Shown here: positions 46,782 through 55,000 of the stretch, one piece after another | How the letters are laid out: each line of letters opens with the position of its first letter | Numbering within the stretch: the stretch's first letter is position 1 | NCBI GenBank assembly: GCA_035649275.1 | Contig: DASRJW010000029.1 | Coordinates: 1-64,000, forward strand | From: Candidatus Krumholzibacteriia bacterium | GTDB taxonomy: Bacteria > Krumholzibacteriota > Krumholzibacteriia > G020349025 | Reading direction: 5' to 3' | Length of the DNA stretch: 64,000 nt | Made by a program: the position numbers and the translations under genes | Notes under the pieces: model-generated | What the model was told of the DNA's origin: nothing | Seen by the model: the letters and a program-made list of their open reading frames with translations, nothing else | Databases searched by the model: none

Positions 46782-48170
46782 ATGTTGCCGTGCCGTCCCA
46801 CCCTGGCGGGGCTCCTGCCGGTGCTCCTGTTCTGCTGCTTTGTCTTCGGGCCCAGCGGCTGTTACGAAGGCCTGCCGCCCACGCCTCAGATTCCAGAGGG
46901 CGGCCAACCGCCGGTGTTCCTGCCCCCGGACTTGCCGCTTGGCACCACCCCCCAGCGCGGTCTCCTCTATTTCTACGACGATTCGCAGTACACCGAGTAC
47001 AAGAACGAGGGCGGGCGCAACCAGATCCCGCCGGAGACCGACGAGGCGCGCTTCGTGCGCCGTAACTCCGTTCTCAGCATCATCGGCGCCTCGCAGGCCC
47101 AGATCATCCGTCCCGACACCGTGGACGCCGTGCTGGGGTCGGTGTACTCCAACCCGCAGCTGTTCGGCTTCGAACCCGCCGGTGGCCGCACCCCGGGCTT
47201 CTACGAGGGCGAGCGGGTGAGCAATGCGACAGATTTCATGCCCGCTTGCATGGCCAACGGCAACTGCGCCGAATCTTTCTGGGTCTACAACCACAAGGAA
47301 AACAAGTGGCGCCGTCGCAGCTTCCTCGCCGGCACGACGACGGCGTCCACCAGCCAGGGTGGCTTCATCTGGATCGTCCGCGATACGGCCAAGGTGCGCG
47401 ACAGCGATCGGCTCACGCACATCCCGGCGCAGTACGCTGCCGATGCGTTGTGGAGCGTCGTTCCCGGGCGCGGACTCTTCGTGCATGGCATGACGCTCAC
47501 GGCGGAGCGCGACAACTTCCCCGAGGCGGGATCGCCGGAGCGGCAGAACAATCCTACTTTTGTCTGGCTCGCGCAGCTGAAGCTCGGGGCGCGGGATCCG
47601 AACCAACCGATCTACACCACCCTGGACCAGTGCATCGACGGCATGTGGGGGGACTTCGAGAGCTTCCCCCTGCAGCTGACCAGCACCGATCTCCAAGTCG
47701 GCGATCGCTATGTCACCTGGACCTACGTGAAGACCGACGCCGACGAGATCCGCCGCCGGGTCGAGGAGGGGAACGAGCTCGAGCAGCTGCGCTGCTCGGG
47801 ATCCGGCGTGCCGCCCCTCGACGTCCCCCTGGACAGCACCGCTTTCCCGATCTTCTACTTCTCCCTGCTGGCGCGCTACGAGGTTTCGGTCGAATTCGTC
47901 TACGACGTCCTCGAGTGGCGTTCGGGCAGCACGGTGGTGGGGGAGTACGGGACGCCCGACGGCCTGGTGGACGTGGTCAAGCTGGCGGTGCGCATGTACG
48001 TGATGGCGCCGGAAGACGACCTGGCCCAGCAGGTCGATCTCTACCTCATGCGCGGCATCGGCCCGGTGGTACAGCAGACGGGAATCCTGGTCTTCGACGT
48101 GAGCCGTCTGCGCGAGGCCCAGGTGGACGGCGTCTACTACCCGCCCGAGACCTTCAAGTACGCCGACTGA
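46782..48170 (+). CDS. exported protein of unknown function, possible lipoprotein
   Basis: 462 residues from ATG 46782. The N-terminus has a hydrophobic run ending CCFVFGPSGCYEG, which could be a lipoprotein signal, though the lipobox is imperfect (P-S-G-C). The mature protein starts with a Pro-rich stretch (PPTPQIPEGGQPPVFLPP), then a globular part with phrases LLYFYDDSQYTEYKNEG, NKWRRRSFLAGTTTASTSQG and ESFPLQLTSTDLQVGDRYVT. C-terminal half ends PPETFKYAD. No family recognised. A good promoter precedes it and a single-gene transcript is likely. Confidence 0.75.
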   Translation: MLPCRPTLAGLLPVLLFCCFVFGPSGCYEGLPPTPQIPEGGQPPVFLPPDLPLGTTPQRGLLYFYDDSQYTEYKNEGGRNQIPPETDEARFVRRNSVLSIIGASQAQIIRPDTVDAVLGSVYSNPQLFGFEPAGGRTPGFYEGERVSNATDFMPACMANGNCAESFWVYNHKENKWRRRSFLAGTTTASTSQGGFIWIVRDTAKVRDSDRLTHIPAQYAADALWSVVPGRGLFVHGMTLTAERDNFPEAGSPERQNNPTFVWLAQLKLGARDPNQPIYTTLDQCIDGMWGDFESFPLQLTSTDLQVGDRYVTWTYVKTDADEIRRRVEEGNELEQLRCSGSGVPPLDVPLDSTAFPIFYFSLLARYEVSVEFVYDVLEWRSGSTVVGEYGTPDGLVDVVKLAVRMYVMAPEDDLAQQVDLYLMRGIGPVVQQTGILVFDVSRLREAQVDGVYYPPETFKYAD

Positions 48171-48345
48171 GCCGGCGCGCAGCGCGGCGCATCCTTTCGA
48201 GTCGTTCCTGAGAACTCCATCGTAATCATCCACAAAACAACGTGATGGCTGTTCGCCGGCAAGTTCCTTGCAGGCCCATGCAGGGTGATGTTGCCTCGAG
48301 ATGGATGCCCCTCGTAGGGTGGGACCCCGACGGGTGGAGGGGTGC

Positions 48346-48984
48346 ATGGGTGGGTGGATCCGGGTCATGGCGACCCTGCTCCTGGTCTTCCTGGCCGGGT
48401 GCGGTCAGTCGATCACGGCGCGCGAGGCGCGGGCCCGGCTGGATCCGGCCCGACGCCTCGACACCCCGCCCTCCCGGGCTTCCGGCGTCCCCTCGTTGGT
48501 GGAGCTCGCCGCCAGCGCCGCCGCCCTCCCGCAACCGCAGCGGCAGATCGTCGAGTCCGCCCTCGCACACACCGGTATGCCCGCCGGCAAGTTGGATTGC
48601 TCGGCGCTCGCGGCGCGCATCTATGCCGTCGGCGGCATCGAGCTGCCGCGCACGGTGCGCGAACAGCTGGCCATGGGGGGCCAGGTGGGCGGCGACTTGG
48701 AACCCGGGGACCTGGTGTTCTTCGCCTTCCGCCGCCAGCCAGCGGACCATGTGGGAATCTTCACCGGCCAGGGTGCCTTCGTCCACATCTCCGCCTCGGC
48801 CCATCAGGTGCGGCTCGAATCCATGGCCAGCTTCTCCCCGTCCTACGTGGGCGCGCGGCGTTTCCGGCGCCGCGCCTCGCGCGCCACGGCGCCGCCAGGT
48901 TTGCTCCGGCGGCTGCGATCGCGGCAAAAGAGCTTGACAGGCTTTCGGAGGCGTCCATTAACTAGCGCCGAGTCAACCACCTGA
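48346..48984 (+). CDS. NlpC/P60 peptidoglycan hydrolase lipoprotein
   Basis: 212 residues from ATG 48346 with GGTGGAGGGG upstream. Lipoprotein signal with lipobox LAGC (MATLLLVFLAGCGQ). The NlpC/P60 cysteine peptidase domain spans about residues 70-165: catalytic Cys in KLDCSALAARIYAVGG, His in ADHVGIFTGQGAF, followed by VHISAS. LEPGDLVFFAF is typical. Expected to cut D-Glu-diaminopimelate bonds in the periplasm. The last 40 residues are Arg-rich. The 3' end carries a promoter for the next gene. Confidence 0.87.
   Translation: MGGWIRVMATLLLVFLAGCGQSITAREARARLDPARRLDTPPSRASGVPSLVELAASAAALPQPQRQIVESALAHTGMPAGKLDCSALAARIYAVGGIELPRTVREQLAMGGQVGGDLEPGDLVFFAFRRQPADHVGIFTGQGAFVHISASAHQVRLESMASFSPSYVGARRFRRRASRATAPPGLLRRLRSRQKSLTGFRRRPLTSAESTT
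48934..48963 (+). promoter_or_regulatory. promoter candidate for the ParA-CBM48 gene
   Basis: A perfect TTGACA (48934-48939), 18-base spacer, TTAACT (48958-48963). It lies inside the end of the NlpC/P60 gene, 94 bases before the ATG at 49057. The -10 matches at three of six positions. Confidence 0.5.
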
Positions 48985-49056
48985 GCGGGCCCCTTCGACC
49001 GGAGCCTGGGTGTGGGTCGAGAGGACGGGTAAGGGCTGGAGTCGAAAGGAGAACCG

Positions 49057-50151
49057 ATGCGCATCCTCTCGGTGGTCAATCAGAAAGGCGGCTGCGGCAA
49101 GACGACCGTCTCGATCAACCTCGCCGCCGCGCTGGCCAAGCGCAAGAAGGACGTCCTTCTCGTCGACATGGACCCGCAGGGGCACGCCTCCTTGGGCCTC
49201 AACCTCGACCCCGAGGATTACGAGCGCAGCACCTACGACGTACTGATGCACGCCGAGTTCGAGTTCGATCAAGTCGTCATTCCCGTCGTGGAGCACCTCG
49301 ACGTCTGCCCGGGCTCGGTGGTGCTGGCGGCGGTGGAGCAGGAGCTCAAGGACCGGCCCGGCAGGGAGCGCAGGCTCCTGGCCAAGCTGCAGAGCATGCG
49401 CCACCCCTACGAGTACGTGATCCTCGACTGTCCGCCGGCCATTGGCTTGCTGACCTTCAACGCGCTGACGGCGTCACAGGAAGCCATCATTCCGGTGGAC
49501 CCGAGCTTCTTCTCCCTGCACGGGCTGCACAAAGTGCGGGAGACGATCGAGCTGTTGCGGGAGGAGATCGGGCACGAGGTGCAGATCCGCGTCCTCGCCA
49601 ACAACTGCAACAGTCGCACCAACTTTTCCCGCGACATCCTCTACGAGATCCAGAACTTCCATGGCGACTCCATGCTCCGCACCGTGATCAGTCACACGGT
49701 GAAGCTCAAGGAAGCCGCCAGCCGGGGGCAGCCAGTCACCAAGTTCGATCCCGCCGGCCGGGCCACCAAGGAGTTCGCCGCCCTGGCCGAGGAGCTCCTG
49801 GCGCAGGAGCCCTTCCTCCGTGTCGGCGAGGTGGGCACGCGCGCACCGGCCTTCCAGGGGCCGCAGCCGCTCCCCGGGGGCGTACGCTTCGTCCTGGACG
49901 CGCCGCATGCCCGCGAGGTGCGGGTCACCGGCTCGTTCACCGACTGGTCCTTCGACGGCTTCCCCCTGCAGCGCAGCGAGGACGGCCTGTGGTCCGGCAC
50001 CATCGCCGTCGGCGGTGGACAACACGAGTACCGCTTCATCATCGACGGCGTCTGGGTGAAGGACCCGAACAACGAAGCCAGCGTGATGAACGAGTTCGGG
50101 CAGGAGAACTCGGTCGTGAACGTGCCGGCCGACCTCGTGGCCCACGGCTGA
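49057..50151 (+). CDS. ParA-family ATPase fused to a C-terminal glycogen-binding (CBM48/AMPK-type) domain
   Basis: 364 residues; ATG with SD GAAAGGAG. Residues 1-250 are a ParA/Soj ATPase: deviant Walker A VVNQKGGCGKTTVSINLA with signature Lys10, DMDPQGHASLGL, YVILDCPPAIGLLTFNAL, IPVDPSFFSLHGL. Residues 274-357 are an E-set sugar-binding domain like that of AMPK beta: VRVTGSFTDWSFDGFPLQR, GGGQHEYRFIIDGVWVKDP, QENSVVNV. By alignment from memory with AMPK beta1, Trp297, Arg326, Trp333 and Asn351 stand where Trp100, Lys126, Trp133 and Asn150 bind glycogen. ParA proteins normally end after the ATPase. It may position glycogen granules or use the domain for protein binding; no parB is adjacent. 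Confidence 0.88.
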   Translation: MRILSVVNQKGGCGKTTVSINLAAALAKRKKDVLLVDMDPQGHASLGLNLDPEDYERSTYDVLMHAEFEFDQVVIPVVEHLDVCPGSVVLAAVEQELKDRPGRERRLLAKLQSMRHPYEYVILDCPPAIGLLTFNALTASQEAIIPVDPSFFSLHGLHKVRETIELLREEIGHEVQIRVLANNCNSRTNFSRDILYEIQNFHGDSMLRTVISHTVKLKEAASRGQPVTKFDPAGRATKEFAALAEELLAQEPFLRVGEVGTRAPAFQGPQPLPGGVRFVLDAPHAREVRVTGSFTDWSFDGFPLQRSEDGLWSGTIAVGGGQHEYRFIIDGVWVKDPNNEASVMNEFGQENSVVNVPADLVAHG

Positions 50152-50212
50152 TCCACGCGCGGCGCTGGCCGGGGCGAGCGCTGCCCGGCACGCTTCGCCG
50201 AGGCGACGAGGA

Positions 50213-51118
50213 GTGGTGGCGGACGTGGACGGCGAGCGCGGGCCGCGGGCATCGCTCGGTGCGCACCGGCCCAGGCGACTGCGAGACATCTCGCATCTTT
50301 ACCTCTCGACCGGCCGTGAACCGGTAACGGTGCAGCGACGCATGCTGCGCCTCGGTCTCGTCTCCCAAGCGCAGGGGTTGGTGAAGAGCGATGTGTGCGC
50401 CAACCTGGCGCTGCAGTTGACCCGGCTCGGGCAGCGCACGCTGGTTCTCGACCTGGATCCCGAGTTGCCCAACGCCGGTTTCCTCCTCGGCCTCGAACCA
50501 CAAGCCTATGCGGCGCATCTGCGCGCCGCGGCGCCGCGGCTCGAGCGCGCCCTGCTCGGCTTGCGGGTGGTCGAAGGCCTCGCCGGTCGACCTCTGCTCG
50601 AACCCGCGCCGGGGCTGCGGGAGGAAATCGACGCCAGTGACTGCGTGCTGGTGAACTTCCCCGATCTGCAAGCCGGCGCCGCTTCTTTGCTGCCGCGGCT
50701 CGGCGGCTGGCTCGGCCAGGGACGCGAGACGACCATGGCGCAGGCGGCGTCGCAGAGCCGCATGTTCGGCGCCTGGCTCGAAACCGCACGCCGGCAGGGA
50801 GGAACCCCAGTGGCATCGCCAGGGCCGCCGCTCGATGCCTTGATCCTGGTGCATGCAGCCGCAGCTGAGGATGCGGTCGGCGCGCGCTTCCGCTCGCTCC
50901 TCTCCTGGCTCGGCCCGGGTCGAGTGCACTTGCTGCTCTGGGGCCAAGGAGGCATGGGAGGGGAGCCGCAGCCCTGGGCGAGGATCCAGCCGTACACGCC
51001 CTGCGGACGCGGGCCGCTCTCCGCCATGCTTCCCGAACATCCGGCGGCGCAGACCTATCAGGGGCTGGCGCAAGCGCTCCTCGCCGGCCTCAGCAGTCGA
51101 GGAGCCAGCCGTGCATGA
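50213..51118 (+). CDS. ParA/MinD-like protein with degenerate P-loop
   Basis: Up to 301 residues; several GTG starts near 50213-50225 share one SD (GAGGAG), and an ATG at 50341 begins just before the conserved core. The core reads LGLVSQAQGLVKSDVCANLA where MinD/ParA has KGGVGKT, so only one Lys of the P-loop remains. RTLVLDLDPELPNAGFLLGL matches the ParA Asp region, and CVLVNFPDLQAG stands at Walker B. It probably does not hydrolyse ATP. It follows the ParA-CBM48 gene and may be a non-catalytic partner. Residues 1-40 are of doubtful status. Confidence 0.7.
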   Translation: MVADVDGERGPRASLGAHRPRRLRDISHLYLSTGREPVTVQRRMLRLGLVSQAQGLVKSDVCANLALQLTRLGQRTLVLDLDPELPNAGFLLGLEPQAYAAHLRAAAPRLERALLGLRVVEGLAGRPLLEPAPGLREEIDASDCVLVNFPDLQAGAASLLPRLGGWLGQGRETTMAQAASQSRMFGAWLETARRQGGTPVASPGPPLDALILVHAAAAEDAVGARFRSLLSWLGPGRVHLLLWGQGGMGGEPQPWARIQPYTPCGRGPLSAMLPEHPAAQTYQGLAQALLAGLSSRGASRA

Positions 51119-51476
51119 TGCCGAGAACCACGACGCCGTACCGCCTCTCGCCACCACGAGTGGACAGACGGAGCTCGAGGCCTTTCTGCACGAGACGCGG
51201 GAGATGCCGGCGTCGCGACTCTTCGCCCTCTGCGCCCGCCAGATCGCGGCGCTGGGAGCGGAGGTCGTGGTGGGCCCGCTGGGGGTGCAATTCCGCCATC
51301 GCGACACGCCGCTCTGCGAGCTGTCGCACTACGGTGAGATTTTCATCGCCCGCGTCGGCCCCGGTCTCGCGGTGGAATACCGGGTGCGCAGCGAGGAAGT
51401 GGCTCTCCTCGCCCTCGATCAGGCGCTGCGCACGTTCGTCCAGCTCGGTCCTCCGGGGCTCGCCGAGGGCGGTTGA
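51111..51476 (+). CDS. small protein of unknown function, third gene of the ParA cluster
   Basis: 121 residues from GTG 51111 (GGAG 6 bases upstream), overlapping the previous stop by eight bases. No signal peptide or membrane segment. Predicted alpha/beta: helix LEAFLHETREMPASRLFALC, strands VVVGPLGVQFRHRDTPLCEL and ARVGPGLAVEYRVRSEE, helix LLALDQALRTFVQLG. Not recognised. The tight overlap suggests it works with the two ParA-like proteins. Confidence 0.65.
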   Translation: MHDAENHDAVPPLATTSGQTELEAFLHETREMPASRLFALCARQIAALGAEVVVGPLGVQFRHRDTPLCELSHYGEIFIARVGPGLAVEYRVRSEEVALLALDQALRTFVQLGPPGLAEGG

Positions 51477-52011
51477 GCTCGAGACCGGCGCCGGGCAGAT
51501 TGCACACCGCCGCCGGCCCTCCCGTGCATCCCGCCTGCCGGTGGCCACGGGGGTTCTGGCGCTGCCATCGGGCCGAGCCGCGCAGGCACCGCGACTCTCC
51601 CACTGGCGGGCGTCGCATCGTTGCCGTACGTTCCTCGTCTGGGGGTGCGCTGCCGCGCCGTCGCCGCACGGCTTTGCATCGGCGCGGCGATGACGCCGTC
51701 CTGGGTGCGATGCAGACGCACCGCGGCACGGCGGGCGCCGGAGCGGAGGCCGTGGCGAGGGCGGGTGCGGAAGGGCGCGAAGCTTCGCGGAAGGTCTTCG
51801 CTTGACAACGCAATAGTTTGCACGAAAAAGAGTTGCACGATTCTTTCATTGCCCGCTCGGGGCGCGGTCTGGTACATTTCCAGGCGCGGCGGAGTGCGCC
51901 TCTCGAGGCCCCGCCGCCTCCCGGAGGTTTTGTCCGGCGCACTGCTCCTGAAACATCGCCGGCGCACGCAAGCGGCGATAGAGTCACGTTTCACAGCGCG
52001 GAGCACGTCGC
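51477..52011. other. 535-base non-coding region before the C25 peptidase gene
   Basis: No gene is supported in the first 320 bases, which are GC-rich. The last 210 bases include an AT-richer block with a perfect TTGACA (51803-51808) but no good -10 at the right distance, a repeated octamer (51818-51840), and TGGTACATT (51871-51878), which resembles an extended -10. Regulation of the large secreted protease probably acts here. Confidence 0.5.
51818..51840 (+). repeat. direct repeat TTGCACGA x2 upstream of the C25 peptidase gene
   Basis: TTGCACGA at 51818-51825 and 51833-51840, starts 15 bases apart, just downstream of TTGACA and in the most AT-rich part of the gap. Candidate regulator or operator site. 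Confidence 0.45.
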
Positions 52012-55000
52012 ATGACACCGTCGTCCTCGTCTCGTTCCGTCCTACGCGTCGGGTGGAAAGCTCGAGCGCGCTGCCTGGCGGCAGCGCTCGCAGCGCTCTC
52101 GCTCGGCGCCACGAGCGCGTCCGGCGCCGAGCGCCCGCTCACTTTCGGCGACCGCCTGCAGGCCATTCTGGCGCCGCAGCTCCGGGTCGTGGCAGCGCCC
52201 TCTGCCGCCAAGCCACCGACCGCACTCGCCACCAAGCCCGAGACGGGAATGCTCGTCGTTCCGGTGCTGCTGGCTCCGGGCGAAAAGCTGCTCGAGGCGC
52301 ACGCCGACGTGCCGCTGCACGTTCTCGCCAACTGCAGCTACCATGGCTTCGCCATCGCCCACTTGGGAGTGGCGCGCGGCGATCTCCCCCGCCTGCAGGC
52401 GCACCCCACGACGCTCGTTACCAGCGTCGCGGCGGTGCCAGCGCTGCAGCTGCAGCGCGCCGCCCCAGAACGCGAGCTCGCCTGGAGGCAGGAGCTGGCG
52501 CGCCACGTGGTGAATCCGGAAGCTCTCGGCGCCTACGTGGAGAAGGCCGGGGCACCGGCGCCAGCGCCGACGGCCGACTTCGCTCCCAGCGACAAACCCA
52601 GCCTCGAGGGGAGCGGGGTGGAGATGCTCATCGTGACCCGCGAGAGTCTGGTCGCGGCCTTCCAGCTCCTCGCCGACGAGCGCACTGCCGCGGGAATCCC
52701 CACCGTGGTGCGCAGCCTGGAGTGGATCGAGGCCAGCTTCCCGCACGGCGCCGATCGGCAAGAGACCCTGCGGCTCTTCCTGCGCGACGCCTATGTCTAC
52801 TGGGGCGTGCAGAGCCTGCTCCTCGGCGGCGATACCGACCTCATCCCGGCGCGCTACGCCGTCTCCACCTACATACAGCCGCCGGCTTCGGTGCCCACGG
52901 ATCTCTACTACGCCTGCCTCGACGGGAACTGGAACGCCGATGGCGACGACCTCTGGGGGGAGGCCGAAGATCCCTTCGGCGGCGACCCGGGAGACGACGC
53001 CGATCTGTATCCGGAGTTCTACGTCGGTCGCTTGCCGGTGCACACGCCGGCGGAGGTGGCGAACTACCGGGCCAAGCTCGCCGCTTATCTGGATCCGGCG
53101 CACACCAACTACCAGGACAAGCTGCTCTTCTTGAGCGAGGTGCTGTGGCCGGTGGACTACACCCCTGGCGGCACCATCCTCAAGAATGGCGCCGACAATG
53201 CCGAGCGGCTCATCGCCCTCAACGATCTCGACACGGGCAACCCGCCCGAAGGGATCTGCCCCTCGCGCCTCACCAAGTTGTACGAGGTGCCCACGGGCTA
53301 CAGCGGCGCCGGTCCGCTCAGCCGGCAGGCGGCGATCGATTCCATGAACGCCGGGTTCGGTCTGGTCACCCACATCGGCCACGGCTTCCGCTACACCATG
53401 TCTCTCGCCGACGCCTCGCTCACCAATCTGCAAGCGGCGGACCTCGTCAACGGCGAGCGGCCCTTCTTCTTGGTCATGCTCAACTGCACCGCCTCGGCCT
53501 TCGACTTTCCCTGCCTGGCGGAACAGTTCCTCCTCAACCCGCAGGGCGGCGCCGTGGGCGTGCTCGGGGCGGCGCGCGAAGCCTTCCCCGACGGCAGCCA
53601 GCTCTTTCTCGAAGCCTGGTTCCGCGGCCTCTTCGACAATGACCGCGTGAGCGTCGGCCAAGCGCTGCAGGAGGCCCGCCTCGAACTGCTCGCCGGCACC
53701 AGCACCGATGGCGTGCTGCGCTGGACCAACTTCATCACCGCCTACCTCGGCGATCCGACCCTGTCGCTGTGGCGCTGCGCGCCCCGGAACCCCGTGGTGA
53801 CCCACGCCACCGGCCTCGTTCCCGGTCAGCAGCAGCTGGCGGTGCAGGTGAACACCGCGCCGGGCGCGGTGCCGGGAGCCATGGTCTGCCTGTGGAAGCC
53901 CGGGGACTTCTATGCCGTGGCGCGGACGAACGCGAGCGGTGTGGCGACGCTGGCCTTCCGCGCCGAGGCCCCGGGCAATGCCACTCTCACCGTGCAAGGA
54001 GCCGGAATCACCCCGTTCCAGGAGACCGTGCCCTTCGCCGCCGGTGTCGGTGCGATCCTACGGGCCACCGGGACGACGGTGGTGACCGACAGCGGCAGCG
54101 GCAGCCGCGGCAACGGCAACGGTGTCTTCGAAGCGGGGGAGAAAGCCTTCGTCGCGGTGGAAGTGCGCAACAGCGGCAGCGCCGCGGCGTCCAATGTGCA
54201 GGTGGCGCTCTCCACCAGCGATCCCTTCGTGATCATCCAGTCACCCTTCGTCACCATTCCGACCCTGCCGGCGGGGCAGACCACCTTCGCGCCGCCGATC
54301 ACGGTGGAGCTCAAATACAATCTCCCCGACCGGCACCACTTGGAGCTGCGCGCGGATCTCACCATCCCCGGCAAGTCCTGGCATGACCAGATCGTCTTCG
54401 ACTTGCTGCAGGTGCAGCCCAGGGTCGTGGGTCTGATCGTGGTCGATCCTGACGGCAACGGCACTCCCGGAGCCGGCGAGACCTACACCCTGCAGGTGCA
54501 GTTCAAGAACTACGGCTTCGCCCAGCTGGATGCCGCCACCGCGACGCTCACCTCCTCGGATCCGGATGTCAGCATCAGCGACGGCAGCGCCGTGGTCGGC
54601 AACGTCCTCCACCTGGGAACGGGAACGGGGGAGTTCCAGCTCACCGAATCCAACGTGTCGCAGCCGAATTCCCTGCACGTGGTGCTCACCAGCGGCACTC
54701 GCACCTGGCCCTTCGATGTGGAGACGCGGCGGCCCACACCTCCCGGTGCGGTCACTGCCGACGTCAGCCTCGGACCCGACCGGGTGGCGCTCGCCTGGGG
54801 CCCGAGCGCTGCCACCGATGTCATCGGCTACCACGTTTATCGCGCCCTTGCTGCCAGCGGACCGTGGACGCGGATGGACACCGATGTGGTCACCAGCGCC
54901 CGATACTTCGGCGCCGCCGGGCTGCAGGGCAGCACCAAGTACTGGTTCGCCGTGACCGCCGTGGACGGGAGTGGCAATGAGAGCGTGCGCACCAGCGCCG

